From Castellaniella defragrans_A (GTDB taxonomy: Bacteria > Pseudomonadota > Gammaproteobacteria > Burkholderiales > Burkholderiaceae_B), in NCBI RefSeq assembly GCF_040394755.1, contig NZ_JBEBRQ010000010.1: a stretch of 64,000 bases of DNA. One strand, 5' to 3'. A program made the position numbers and the translations under genes. This document shows positions 7,818-16,862 of this stretch, one piece after another. Under the pieces are notes generated by a model. The model worked only from the letters and a program-made list of their open reading frames with translations. It had not been told where the DNA came from and did no database searches. Every line of letters starts with the position of its first letter. Within the stretch, counting starts at the first letter, position 1.

Positions 7818-10800
7818 ATGTTTGCACGCAGGAAAGCTCGTTTGTCGCGTGGCCGCTGGTTTGATCGGGACATGATGCCCCCTCAGCGTCTGCAAGGCGC
7901 CCCGGTTGCGCGGTCGGCGTGCCTGTTGCGGCCATTGTCCATTTTTCTGCTGGCCCTGGGGCTGTGCGCCCAGGGGGCGGCCGCGCCCGGCGACCTGATC
8001 GCCGATCCCGGCAGTTTTGTGGATGCCGAATTCCGGCGCAGCGGCACCCTGGATCTGATCAATGCCCAGTATGCCTATGCGCGCGGTTATACCGGGCAGG
8101 GGGTGCTGGTGGCGGTGGTGGATTCGGGGTTGTACGCCCAGCATCCCGAGTTCCTGGGGCGTGTCTTTGGGGGCTGGAACTTCATCGACGATCAGGAGCC
8201 GTGGGATTATTCGGATACCGAACTGGATGAGACGACCGGTTTGGTCGTAGGACACGGGACCCACGTGGCGGGAATCATCGGGGCGGCCCGCGATGGGGTA
8301 CAGATGCATGGCGTTGCCTATGACGCGAGTTTGCTGGGTGTGCGCGTGATCGGTGGCGATGAGGACTCCGGCAATGACGAAATGGCTGCCTTTGACTACG
8401 CGATCGCGTCGGGCGCTCAGGTCCTCAATGGCAGTTTTGGTCCTAACGCCTTGCCGCCAATGCTTATGGATGATCCTGATGATCCCGATGGTCCTAGCAT
8501 CCCCAATCCGGGGTATTGGGATAATCTCGGGACGGAATTGCTGAAGTATCAGAACATTCCGATCGCAGCTCTGCAGGCCGAGGCGGACATGCTGCGGCGC
8601 GCGGCTGCCGCCGACATCGTGATGGTGTTCGCCGCTGGCAATGGGTACGAGGACTATTCAGTGCAAGCGTCCCATGTGTCAAGCTATGGCATGTACTATC
8701 TGATCACGCCGGGCTATTTCGCCAGCCAGGATTCCATGTTCCGCTTCCTGGATATGGACGCAACATTGGACTTGACACCGGATCTCGTTGATCCGGCCCA
8801 GTACGTTATCGTGCCTGTCGACGATTATCGCGTCAAAGACTTCGACTTCTCGGACCTGGGCGGCGCCATGCTGTCGGTGGTGGCGGTGGGGCCGGACGGC
8901 GAGATCGCGAGCTACAGCAACCGCTGCGGCGATGCGTATCTGTGGTGCCTGGCCGCACCGGGCGGCACCTATGCCGAGCCGATCTATTCCACCAACCCCG
9001 ATGCGGCCAACAATTACTACGTCACCATGCAGGGAACCTCCATGGCCGCCCCGGTGGTCTCTGGCGCCGCGGCGGTGTTGCGGCAGGCCTTTCCCTACAT
9101 GAGCGCCCGCCAGATCATCGAGGTGATCCTGACGACGACCAATGACAGCGGCATCTATGATGAGCAGAACAAGGCGATCTACGGCCGCGGCCTGCTGGAT
9201 CTTGGCAAGGCGTCCGGCGGCCCTGGTGAGTTCGGCGCCGAGGGTTTCGACGAGATATTCCGGGCCGATACCCGGGGATTCGATTCGCAGTTCAGCAATG
9301 ATATCGACGGCGATGGCGGTCTGGTCAAGGCCGGGGCGGGCACGCTGGTGCTCAGCGGTAACAACACCTATACCGGGACGACGGTGGTCGAGGGCGGCCG
9401 CCTGGCGGTCAATGGGGATACCAGCACGTCCTCGTTCATGGTCGAGGCCGCGGGCACGTTGGGTGGCAGCGGCACGGTGGGCCCGGCCACGGCCTACGGC
9501 CGGGTGGCGCCGGGCAACTCGATCGGTACGCTGACGGTTGCCGGCGACTACACGCAGCAGGCGGGTTCGGTGCTGGAGGTCGAGGTCGATGCGGCGGGCA
9601 ACGCGGATCGGCTCGATGTTCAGGGCATAGCGAATCTGCAAGGCGGCGATGTGCAGCTGCTGGGGTTATCGGGCGGCGTGGTGGGCTGGGAATACCTGAT
9701 CCTGGCGGCAAACAGCGTTACGGGGCCTGGATTCGCGGGGGTGAGTGACAACGATTATGTCTTCGTGAACCTGCGTCTGGCGACGAGCGCCACGGACGTT
9801 CGCCTGGGCGTGGATCGCAGCGCAACGCCGTTTGCGTCGTTGGGTGCGACGGCCAACCAGCGCAGCGCGGGGCAGGCGATCGAGGGGCTGGGTGCGGGCG
9901 CAATGCCGTATGAGACGCTGATCGGCTTGCGCAATGCGGATGCGGCGCGGGCGCCGGGGCTGTATGACCAGTTTTCCGGCGAGCTGCATGCGACGGCGCG
10001 CTCGATGCTGCGGGCCGATGCGGGCATGGTGCGCGCCGGGGTGATGGGACGCCTGGCGATGAATGGCGGGACGGCCGCGGGGGTTGCCACCGGGGCGGAG
10101 GCGCGTCAGGGGGTTGGATCGGGCAATGGCCTGTGGGGCCATGCGATGGCGGCCTGGGGCGAATATGATGGATCGGGCGTGTCGCAGGATGCCAGCCGCT
10201 TCAGTTCGGGCCTGATGATCGGGCGGGACGTGGAGTGGGCGCCGGGCCTGAGCGCTGGGGTGGCGGCGGGCTACACCCGCTCGCGGGTGCGCGCCGAGCG
10301 CGACAATGAGGCCACGCTCGATGGCTATCACGTGCTGGTGTACGGCGCGGCGGCCCGCGGCCCGTGGCGGCTGCGCGGCGGGGTGGGGCAGTCGTGGTTC
10401 ACGGTGGACACCTGGCGCGGCATCGAGGCTGGCGCGCTGGGCGCGCAGACGGCGCGTTATGGCGCGTGGGCGACGCAGGTGTTCGCCGAGGGCGGGTATG
10501 CGCTGCCCATTGGCGCCGCGGTGGTGGAGCCTTACGTGGGCGTGTCGCAGGTGTGGCAGGGGGTGCGGGGTTTCGCCGAGGATGGCGCCGCGCCGCTGTC
10601 AGGGCGTTCGGGGCGGGATGACTTCACGCAGTCGGCCCTGGGCGCGCGCGGGCATTGGCGGCTGGAAACCTCCTCGGGCGAGTTGCAGTTGATGGCGGGC
10701 CTGGCCTGGCAACATGCGTATGGCGATTTGTCGCCGCAGGCGCGGTTGGCGTATGCGGGCGGGGCGGACTACACGCTCTCGGGGGTGCCGCAGGCGCGCA

Positions 10801-10934
10801 ATGCCTTGCAGATGGAGCTGAAAGCGAGCCTGGCGCGCACGCGCGCGGCGCGGCTGGAGCTGGGCTACCAGGGGCTGATCGGCGGCGGCGTGCGGGAGCA
10901 TGGGCTGCGTGTCCAGGCCAGCTACCGGTTTTGA
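7818..10934 (+). CDS. Subtilisin-like serine protease autotransporter (SphB1-like)
   Basis: Type Va secreted protease of 1038 residues. Domains in order: an extended signal peptide (to about residue 57), an S8 peptidase domain, a passenger-associated repeat region (GAGTLVLSGNNTYTGTT, about 510), and a C-terminal beta-barrel (about 770-1038) ending in aromatic YRF. The catalytic triad is visible: Asp102 in AVVDSGLY, His146 in GHGTHVAG and Ser408 in GTSMAAP. Length and layout match Bordetella SphB1, which matures filamentous haemagglutinin at the cell surface, and are comparable to NalP. The SphB1 lipobox is not convincing here: the Cys at 50 is preceded by Leu. A GAGGGGG ribosome site precedes the ATG. 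The natural substrate is unknown; the RGD autotransporter at 55.8 kb is one candidate. Confidence 0.9.
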   Translation: MFARRKARLSRGRWFDRDMMPPQRLQGAPVARSACLLRPLSIFLLALGLCAQGAAAPGDLIADPGSFVDAEFRRSGTLDLINAQYAYARGYTGQGVLVAVVDSGLYAQHPEFLGRVFGGWNFIDDQEPWDYSDTELDETTGLVVGHGTHVAGIIGAARDGVQMHGVAYDASLLGVRVIGGDEDSGNDEMAAFDYAIASGAQVLNGSFGPNALPPMLMDDPDDPDGPSIPNPGYWDNLGTELLKYQNIPIAALQAEADMLRRAAAADIVMVFAAGNGYEDYSVQASHVSSYGMYYLITPGYFASQDSMFRFLDMDATLDLTPDLVDPAQYVIVPVDDYRVKDFDFSDLGGAMLSVVAVGPDGEIASYSNRCGDAYLWCLAAPGGTYAEPIYSTNPDAANNYYVTMQGTSMAAPVVSGAAAVLRQAFPYMSARQIIEVILTTTNDSGIYDEQNKAIYGRGLLDLGKASGGPGEFGAEGFDEIFRADTRGFDSQFSNDIDGDGGLVKAGAGTLVLSGNNTYTGTTVVEGGRLAVNGDTSTSSFMVEAAGTLGGSGTVGPATAYGRVAPGNSIGTLTVAGDYTQQAGSVLEVEVDAAGNADRLDVQGIANLQGGDVQLLGLSGGVVGWEYLILAANSVTGPGFAGVSDNDYVFVNLRLATSATDVRLGVDRSATPFASLGATANQRSAGQAIEGLGAGAMPYETLIGLRNADAARAPGLYDQFSGELHATARSMLRADAGMVRAGVMGRLAMNGGTAAGVATGAEARQGVGSGNGLWGHAMAAWGEYDGSGVSQDASRFSSGLMIGRDVEWAPGLSAGVAAGYTRSRVRAERDNEATLDGYHVLVYGAAARGPWRLRGGVGQSWFTVDTWRGIEAGALGAQTARYGAWATQVFAEGGYALPIGAAVVEPYVGVSQVWQGVRGFAEDGAAPLSGRSGRDDFTQSALGARGHWRLETSSGELQLMAGLAWQHAYGDLSPQARLAYAGGADYTLSGVPQARNALQMELKASLARTRAARLELGYQGLIGGGVREHGLRVQASYRF

Positions 10935-10941
10935 CTCACGA

Positions 10942-12168
10942 TCAGGATCGATAATCGGCGTTGATGCTGACGTATTCGTGTGAGAAGTCGCAGGTATATA
11001 CCGTATCCGCAACCGCGCCGCGCCCGAGGGATACGCGCACCAGGATTTCGGCCTCGCGCATGATGCGCTGTCCGTCCTCCTCGCGGTAATCGGGGTCGCG
11101 GCCGCCGTCGCGGGCGACCTGGACGTCGCCCAGCCAGAGGCGGATGCGGCCGACGTCCAGGTCATCGATTCCGGCGTAGCCGATGGCCGCCAGGATGCGT
11201 CCCAGGTTTGGGTCGGAGGCGTAGAAGGCGGTCTTGACCAGAGGCGAGTGGGCGATGGCATAGGCGACCCGCAGGGCCTCGTCGGTGGAGGCGGCGTCCT
11301 CGATGCGGATGGTCATGAATTTGGTTGCGCCCTCGGCGTCGCGCACGATTTTTTGGGCGAGGTCGCGGGCGGCGTCGGTCAGGGCCTCGGCCAGCGGCGC
11401 GTAGCGCGGGTCGTCGGTAGATTCAATATATACACCACTGGCGCCAGTGGCGATGACGATGAAGGAGTCGTTGGTCGAGGTGTCGCCATCCACCGTGATG
11501 CGGTTGAAGGACTGGTCGGCGATCCCGCGGACCAGCGGTTGCAGGAGCGCGGGCGCGAGGCCGGCGTCCGTGGCCAGGAATCCCAGCATGGTGGCCATGT
11601 TGGGGCGGATCATGCCGGCGCCCTTGCTGATCCCGGTGACGCTGACCTGGGAGTCGCCCAGCGTCACGCGCCGCGAATGGATCTTGGGCTGGGTGTCGGT
11701 CGTCATGATGCTGTGCGCGGCCTCGAACCAGTGGTTGTCGGTCGCGTCGGCGATGGCCGTTGGCAGCGCCGCGATGATGCGCTTGACGGGCAGGGGTTCG
11801 AGGATGACGCCGGTCGAAAACGGCAGGATCTGCTCGGGGCGCAGCGCCAGCTGGGCGGCCAGGGCCTCGCAGGTCTGGTGCGCGGCGCGCAGCCCCGGCT
11901 CGCCGGTACCCGCATTGGCGTTGCCGGTGTTGATGACCAGCGCCCGGATGCCTTGTCCGGTGGCGAGGTGCGCTTCGCAGACCTGCACGGGGGCCGCGCG
12001 GAAGCGGTTGCGGGTGAACACGCCGGCGACCGCCGCGCCTTCGGCGAGCAGCAGCACGGTCAGGTCGCGGCGGCCGGCCTTGCGCACGCCGGCCTCGGCG
12101 GTGCCGATCCGGACGCCCGGGACGGGATGAATGGCGTCGCGCGCCGGGATGTGCAGATTGATGGCCAT
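10942..12168 (-). CDS. argJ: Glutamate N-acetyltransferase / amino-acid acetyltransferase (ornithine acetyltransferase)
   Basis: Arginine-pathway enzyme that transfers acetyl from N-acetylornithine to glutamate, sometimes also using acetyl-CoA. The 408-residue precursor carries the autoproteolysis site: Ala-Thr in KGAGMIRPNMATMLGF, with the nucleophilic Thr at about residue 193. This would split it into alpha and beta chains. STGVILEPLPV and DGDTSTND are further signatures. It converges on the autotransporter with only 7 bp between stop codons. The other arginine gene here, argC, lies 32 kb away, so arg genes are scattered. Confidence 0.95.
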   Translation of the reverse strand: MAINLHIPARDAIHPVPGVRIGTAEAGVRKAGRRDLTVLLLAEGAAVAGVFTRNRFRAAPVQVCEAHLATGQGIRALVINTGNANAGTGEPGLRAAHQTCEALAAQLALRPEQILPFSTGVILEPLPVKRIIAALPTAIADATDNHWFEAAHSIMTTDTQPKIHSRRVTLGDSQVSVTGISKGAGMIRPNMATMLGFLATDAGLAPALLQPLVRGIADQSFNRITVDGDTSTNDSFIVIATGASGVYIESTDDPRYAPLAEALTDAARDLAQKIVRDAEGATKFMTIRIEDAASTDEALRVAYAIAHSPLVKTAFYASDPNLGRILAAIGYAGIDDLDVGRIRLWLGDVQVARDGGRDPDYREEDGQRIMREAEILVRVSLGRGAVADTVYTCDFSHEYVSINADYRS

Positions 12169-12185
12169 GGCGTTGATCCGGGTCG

Positions 12186-12223
12186 AAAAAAAGAACCCCC
12201 ATTCTATCTATTTCGGGGGTTCT
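12186..12223 (-). terminator. Intrinsic terminator downstream of the marR gene
   Basis: For leftward transcription, the stem AGAACCCCC (12192-12200) / GGGGGTTCT (12215-12223) has a 14-nt loop. It is followed by a run of seven A on the plus strand (12186-12192), which is a U-run in the transcript. It would end the MarR transcript before argJ. Confidence 0.8.
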
Positions 12224-12285
12224 GCTGGAGGGCCGTTCGCGGGGACGCGCCCGCCCCGGCCATCACGGCTGCGGGCAGGCCCGCA

Positions 12286-12816
12286 TCATTGCATGGGCAG
12301 GCGGCTGTGCGCGGTGAGCTTGAGCTCGCCCAGCAGGTCGAACAGCGTGGCGCGGGCTTGCGGGGGCAGGCCGCTCATCAGCGACTCGATCCAGGCCTCG
12401 TGGGCGCGCTGCATCTTGCGCTGGTAGCGCCGGCCCTTGAGGGTCAGCCGGATCAACGAACTGCGCCGGTCACTGGCGTCCTTGAGGCGTTCGACCAAGC
12501 CGTCTTTTTCGAGCTGGTCGGTAATGCCGGTGATGTTGCCGTTGGTCACCATCATCTGGCGCGAGAGCTCGCTCATTTTCAGGCCCTTGGGGGCGTGGGT
12601 GAGTTGCGACATCAGATCGAAACGCGGCAGGGTGGTCTTGAACTCGCTGCGCAGGCGGCTGCGCAGTTCGTTTTCGATCAGGTTACAGCAGCTGAGCAGC
12701 CGCAGCCACAGGCGGGTGTCCTCGGGTTCGTGGCCCATGATGCGGGTTTCGAGATCGGGAGCCTGCGGCATCACAGTCCGCTGTTGGACAGCGACATATT
12801 GTAAGGATTCGGACAT
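12286..12816 (-). CDS. MarR-family transcriptional regulator
   Basis: A 176-residue DNA-binding protein. A winged helix-turn-helix lies at about residues 60-125: LTHAPKGLKMSELSRQMM, then TNGNITGITDQLEKDGLVER, then wing DASDRRSSLIRLT. Flanking helices form the dimer. MarR proteins usually repress genes for stress, efflux or aromatic metabolism and respond to small ligands. No obvious target is divergent from it, and the neighbours hemL and argJ are housekeeping, so its regulon cannot be guessed from context. The 220 bp upstream of it (to the hemL stop) hold no gene. Confidence 0.9.
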   Translation of the reverse strand: MSESLQYVAVQQRTVMPQAPDLETRIMGHEPEDTRLWLRLLSCCNLIENELRSRLRSEFKTTLPRFDLMSQLTHAPKGLKMSELSRQMMVTNGNITGITDQLEKDGLVERLKDASDRRSSLIRLTLKGRRYQRKMQRAHEAWIESLMSGLPPQARATLFDLLGELKLTAHSRLPMQ

Positions 12817-13036
12817 GACGGAACCTCCGGGCCGAAACGGCCGATACGGAACAAAAACGGGAGCCTATAGGGCAGTGTATTGAGAGGGTTGGCTGCTGTC
12901 TTTGTTCTGCGTCAATAAATTTGAGGTTCAGACTATTTAGGTTCGTATTCCTGGTCGGCAGTATGGTTTCTCGAGCGGCGTTTCTCCGTCGCCATTCAGG
13001 GGGGGGCCTTTGGCACCGTATTGTGCCGGCGCGTGG

Positions 13037-14314
13037 TCAAAGCGCTGCGAATACGCGCTCCGCGGCCTGGAGGGTTGCCTCGATCACGGCCTCGTCGTGC
13101 GTGGCGGACACGAAGCCCGCCTCGAACGCCGAGGGTGCGAAATGCACGCCCTCCTGCAACATGCCGTGAAAGAACCGGGAGAATGCCTGCGTGTCGCTTG
13201 CTGAAATCTCGGCCAGGCTGGTGGGCGGCGTATCGCGGAAATAGATGCCGAACATGCCGCCTTGCCAGTCACCGGAAAAGGCCACGCCGCGCGCCCGGGC
13301 GCGTTCCACCAGCCCCTGGACCAGGCTGGCGGTGCGGCGTTCCAGGGATTCGTAGAAGCCCGGCGTGCGCAGGCGGCGCAGGGTGACGAGCCCGGCGGCC
13401 ACCGCGACGGGATTGCCCGACAGGGTTCCCGCCTGGTAGACCGGCCCCAGCGGGGCGATCTTTTGCATGATGTCGGCGCGCCCGCCGAAGGCGCCCACTG
13501 GCATGCCGCCGCCGATGATCTTGGCCAGGGTCGTCATGTCGGGCGTGACCCCGCACAGGCCCTGCATGCCGCTCGGGCCGACGCGCAGGCCGGTCATCAC
13601 CTCGTCGAAGATCAGCACTGCGCCGTGGCGCGTGCAGAGTTCGCGCAGGGTTTCGAGAAAGCCCGGCGCGGGCCGCACCATGTTCATATTGCCGGCGATC
13701 GGCTCGACGATGACGCAGGCGATGTCCTCGGGGTATTCGCGGAAGGCCGCCTCGACGGTGTCGGCGCGGTTGTAGTCCAGGACCAGAGTGTGGCTGACGA
13801 ATTCGGCGGGCACGCCGGCCGAGGTGGGATTGCCGAACGTGAGCATCCCTGAGCCGGCCTTCACCAGCAGGCTGTCGGCGTGGCCATGGTAGCAACCCTC
13901 GAATTTGATGATCTTGTTGCGGCCTGTGTAGCCGCGCGCCAGCCGGATGGCCGACATGGTTGCCTCGGTGCCCGAGCTGACCAGGCGCACCTGCTCGATC
14001 GAGGGGAAACAGGCGATGATGGCTTCGGCCATCTCGATCTCGGCCTCGGTCGGCGCGCCGAAGGACAGGCCGCTCTCGGCGGCGGCCTGGACGGCCCGGA
14101 TGACTTCAGAATCGGCGTGGCCGAGGATGGCTGGCCCCCACGAGCCGATGTAGTCGATGTAGCGCGTACCCTCGGCGTCCCACAGGTAGGGCCCCTGGGC
14201 GCGCTGGATGAAGGGGGGTGTGCCGCCGACCGAGCGGAAGGCTCGCACGGGCGAGTTGACGCCGCCGGGGATGGCGCGGCAGGCCCGGTCAAAGAGTTCC
14301 GAATTGCGTGACAT
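13037..14314 (-). CDS. hemL: Glutamate-1-semialdehyde 2,1-aminomutase
   Basis: PLP enzyme of the C5 haem pathway that converts glutamate-1-semialdehyde to 5-aminolevulinate. The 425-residue product starts MSRNSELFDRA and contains RACRAIPGGVNSPVRAF. The PLP-binding Lys is at about residue 265 in TTLAKIIGGGMPVGAFGG, with FDEVMTG just upstream. The open frame continues far upstream antisense to thiE, but the family start is clearly at 14314. It lies 35 bp after thiE on the same strand and is probably co-transcribed with thiD-thiE. Confidence 0.96.
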   Translation of the reverse strand: MSRNSELFDRACRAIPGGVNSPVRAFRSVGGTPPFIQRAQGPYLWDAEGTRYIDYIGSWGPAILGHADSEVIRAVQAAAESGLSFGAPTEAEIEMAEAIIACFPSIEQVRLVSSGTEATMSAIRLARGYTGRNKIIKFEGCYHGHADSLLVKAGSGMLTFGNPTSAGVPAEFVSHTLVLDYNRADTVEAAFREYPEDIACVIVEPIAGNMNMVRPAPGFLETLRELCTRHGAVLIFDEVMTGLRVGPSGMQGLCGVTPDMTTLAKIIGGGMPVGAFGGRADIMQKIAPLGPVYQAGTLSGNPVAVAAGLVTLRRLRTPGFYESLERRTASLVQGLVERARARGVAFSGDWQGGMFGIYFRDTPPTSLAEISASDTQAFSRFFHGMLQEGVHFAPSAFEAGFVSATHDEAVIEATLQAAERVFAAL

Positions 14315-14349
14315 GAGATGGGTCCGTATAGGTGTGGAAGGGGATGTCT

Positions 14350-14997
14350 TCAAGGGCTTTGGGTGAACAGGGCCGCGTAGCGCGCCGCCGCCAGGCGGAC
14401 ATCGGGAGCCTCGAACAGGGCGCTGATGACCGCGACGCTGTCGGCGCCCGCCGCGATGACGGGCGCGGCATTGTCGGGCGTGATGCCGCCGATCGCGACC
14501 ACCGCCGGCCGCGGGGCGTAAGTCGCGGCGAGACGGCGGCCCTCGCGGAGGTGGTCCAGGGTGGCGTGCACGGCGCCGGGCTTGATCTGCGAGGGGTAGA
14601 CCGCGCCGAAGGCCACGTAGTCCACATCCTCGGCCAGCCGGCGTGCGGCGAGGTCCGGCTGATCGTAGCAGGAGCAGCCGATGATCTTGTCCGATCCCAG
14701 CGCCATCCGTGCCTGGACGATCGAGCCGTCGTCGCGGCCCAGGTGCGCGCCGTCGGCGTCGATGTCGGCCGCGAGCCGCCAGTCGTCGTTGACGATCAGC
14801 AGCAGGCCCAGTTCGAGAGTGAGCTGCCGCAGGGCCGACAGTTGCGCCCGCCGTTCTGCGTGATCGCCGTGCTTGCGGCGCCATTGCAGGGCCGTCATGC
14901 CGCCGGCATGTGCTTGTGCCACGGCGGCCAGCATACGGTCGGTGTCGTGCCAGTCGGGCGTGATGCCGTAGAGGCCTCGGGGAAAGCGGATGTTCAT
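14350..14997 (-). CDS. thiE: Thiamine-phosphate synthase
   Basis: Joins HMP-pyrophosphate to hydroxyethylthiazole phosphate to make thiamine phosphate. The 215-residue TIM-barrel has LQWRRK (pyrophosphate contacts) and VNDDWRLAADIDADGAHLGR. It also carries GCSCYDQPDL, VAFGAVYPSQIKPGA and VAIGGITPDNA. The ATG overlaps the thiD stop (ATGA). No TPP-riboswitch signature was seen upstream of the thiD-thiE pair. Confidence 0.94.
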   Translation of the reverse strand: MNIRFPRGLYGITPDWHDTDRMLAAVAQAHAGGMTALQWRRKHGDHAERRAQLSALRQLTLELGLLLIVNDDWRLAADIDADGAHLGRDDGSIVQARMALGSDKIIGCSCYDQPDLAARRLAEDVDYVAFGAVYPSQIKPGAVHATLDHLREGRRLAATYAPRPAVVAIGGITPDNAAPVIAAGADSVAVISALFEAPDVRLAAARYAALFTQSP

Positions 14998-15845
14998 GAT
15001 TGCGGGCTGTCGGCGTGCAGGAGGATGCGCTGGCCCATGCCGGGATGGAAATTGCGCTCGAGCATGGCGGCGCCTCGGGCGACGGCCTCGCGGACGGCCT
15101 CGGCGGGCGCCAGGCCGCGGGCCAGCAGGGCGGTGATGAGGCTGGCCAGCAGGCCCTCGGCATCGCCCAGGCGTACGTGGAGGTTGGGCCAGGGCCAGCG
15201 CATGCCGGGCTGGTCGTGGATGTGCAGGGCCAGGCCGCTCAGGCCGGGACTGAGTGCCGTGTTGCTGCACAATACGCAGGGCGTCCCGAATTCGTGCAGG
15301 GCCGCGACGGGATTGTCGGCCCGCGACGAGGACAGCAGGCCCAGGGTGCCCCATTGTTCGAGCAGACCGCAATCGGCGATCACCACGTTGGCCTGGGGGA
15401 CCAGCAGTTCGAGCAGGGCGCCTACGGTTTCCTCGGAATCCAGATCGTCGAGGTCGGCGATTTCGGGCGGCGCGCAAAGTTGCAGGACCAGCGGCAGGTT
15501 GCTGTAGTCGGCGGCGATCTGGGCCAGCACGCTGATGGTCTCGGGGTCGTACAGGGGGCCGACCTTGATCGCGCCCACGGCCATGTCCTCGAGCAGGCAA
15601 CGGGCCTGGTCGTCGATCAGGTCGGCGCTCAGGCGCTGGATGGATTCGGTGCCTGTCGAATCCTGCACGTGGATGGCGGTCGCCACCGACAGGGCGTGCG
15701 AACCCATCCGCGCGCAGATGACGGCGTCGATGGGGAGGCTCCCGGCGCCGCTGGGGTCGAATGGACCGATGATCAGGGGCAGCGGTGCGTGCAGGGATGG
15801 ATCGGCTTGGGCCATGGCGGACTGGAGTGAAGGGGCCGAAGGCAT
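14994..15845 (-). CDS. thiD: Divergent ThiD-family hydroxymethylpyrimidine kinase
   Basis: By position before thiE and by its first motif (GPFDPSGAGSLPIDAV), this belongs to the HMP/HMP-phosphate kinase family. ThiD normally carries SGGAGIQAD near the N-terminus and a GTGC anion-hole motif near the C-terminus with a catalytic Cys. Here the first is degenerate, and the region expected to carry the second reads LGDAEGLLASLITALL, without the GTGC. The product is about 283 residues from the ATG at 15845; a longer in-frame start at 15959 is less likely. It may be a low-activity kinase or a regulator. Confidence 0.75.
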   Translation of the reverse strand: MPSAPSLQSAMAQADPSLHAPLPLIIGPFDPSGAGSLPIDAVICARMGSHALSVATAIHVQDSTGTESIQRLSADLIDDQARCLLEDMAVGAIKVGPLYDPETISVLAQIAADYSNLPLVLQLCAPPEIADLDDLDSEETVGALLELLVPQANVVIADCGLLEQWGTLGLLSSSRADNPVAALHEFGTPCVLCSNTALSPGLSGLALHIHDQPGMRWPWPNLHVRLGDAEGLLASLITALLARGLAPAEAVREAVARGAAMLERNFHPGMGQRILLHADSPQS

Positions 15846-16052
15846 GGTGTTCGATATGGCTCGGGCTGGCGGGATGCGAGTTTTCGTCGGCGGGTGTCCG
15901 ACTTGCGGCTCGTGTCTATGTATTGTCTGTGTGGCTTGTCGATGTAGTATGACATCCATTCTAATCGAATGGCGTGCCCGGCCGGGATGGCCGGGATTGG
16001 CTGGCTGTCGCCGTCGGCGGTCGTTGAGGGTTGTTGCGTAAAAGGGAATCGG

Positions 16053-16217
16053 ATGCGGACCTGGATGTGCCTGATCTGCGGGTGGATTTACGATGAGGCG
16101 GCGGGGTATCCCGAGGATGGGATCGCCCCGGGCACGCGCTGGGAGGACGTGCCCCCCAACTGGGTCTGCCCCGAGTGCGGCGCCCGCAAGGAGGATTTCG
16201 AGCTGATCGAGATCTGA
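16053..16217 (+). CDS. Rubredoxin
   Basis: A 54-residue electron carrier that binds one iron through four cysteines in two CxxC motifs: MCLICGW near the N-terminus and VCPECGARK near the C-terminus. The intervening GIAPGTRWEDVP is typical. It is divergent from thiD across about 200 bp with no other gene. Rubredoxins pass electrons to oxygenases or reductases; the partner is not in this window. Confidence 0.93.
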   Translation: MRTWMCLICGWIYDEAAGYPEDGIAPGTRWEDVPPNWVCPECGARKEDFELIEI

Positions 16218-16265
16218 ATCTGATAATCTAGTGACTGGACATCAGGTCCGCATAAGGGGATCGCC

Positions 16266-16862
16266 ATGGCATCATCCACGCAAACACCCGAAACCAGCCC
16301 CCGTATCGATTTGTCCCGTCAATTTCTGTTGGCCATGCCCGGCAGGGTGTCCGGCGAGCTCGCCAACACGGTCATCTATGTGTGCGAGCATACCGAGCAT
16401 GGCGCCCTGGGCCTGGTGATCAACCGGCCCACGGATCTGACCATCAGTGACCTGTTGCAGCGCATCGATCTCAATCTTTCCCTCGAGATCGGCCCGGTGG
16501 GCGATGCGCCCGTCTTTTTCGGCGGGCCGGTCCAGACCGACCGCGGCTTTGTGCTGCATGTGCCGCAAGGCACCTACAGTTCCAGCATCGCCCTGGGCGA
16601 GGACGTGGCTCTCACGACCTCGCGCGACGTCCTGCAGGATGTCGCGGCGGGCCACGGGCCGATGCGTATTCTCGTGACCCTGGGCTATGCGGGCTGGGGT
16701 TCCGGCCAGCTCGAGGACGAATTCGCCAGCAATGCCTGGCTCAACGTGCTCGCCAGCAACGAGATCCTGTTCGATATGCCGGCCGAGGAACGCTACGATG
16801 CGGCCCTTGCGCAGCTCGGCATCCGCTCGTCCATGCTGGCCTCCGACGCCGGCCATGCATGA
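16266..16862 (+). CDS. algH: YqgE/AlgH family protein
   Basis: A 198-residue cytoplasmic protein with the family patterns LAMPGRVSGELANTVIYVCEH, GALGLVINRP, FFGGPVQTDRGFVLH and GYAGWGSGQLEDE. The family has a known fold but no settled biochemical function; it was first linked to alginate regulation in Pseudomonas. It overlaps ruvX by 8 bp, an arrangement conserved in proteobacteria. Together with rubredoxin and the acyltransferase gene it forms a plus-strand run. Confidence 0.94.
   Translation: MASSTQTPETSPRIDLSRQFLLAMPGRVSGELANTVIYVCEHTEHGALGLVINRPTDLTISDLLQRIDLNLSLEIGPVGDAPVFFGGPVQTDRGFVLHVPQGTYSSSIALGEDVALTTSRDVLQDVAAGHGPMRILVTLGYAGWGSGQLEDEFASNAWLNVLASNEILFDMPAEERYDAALAQLGIRSSMLASDAGHA

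Noticed and set aside
7818..8000. SphB1-type lipoprotein signal in the protease autotransporter
   Set aside because: The only candidate Cys (residue 50, LALGLC) has Leu at -1, which does not fit a lipobox.
9666..10331. 221-codon minus-strand frame within the protease autotransporter
   Set aside because: Antisense shadow, rich in Arg/Pro/His, with no start context or domain.
11429..11447. CCACTGGCGCCAGTGG palindrome inside argJ
   Set aside because: Short and within conserved coding sequence; probably chance.
14315..15163. Extension of the hemL frame far upstream
   Set aside because: The extra residues are Arg/Pro/Ala-rich shadow sequence over thiE and thiD; the HemL family start is clearly at 14314.
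15846..16052. TPP riboswitch before thiD-thiE
   Set aside because: No conserved CUGAGA-type core or matching stems on the minus strand.
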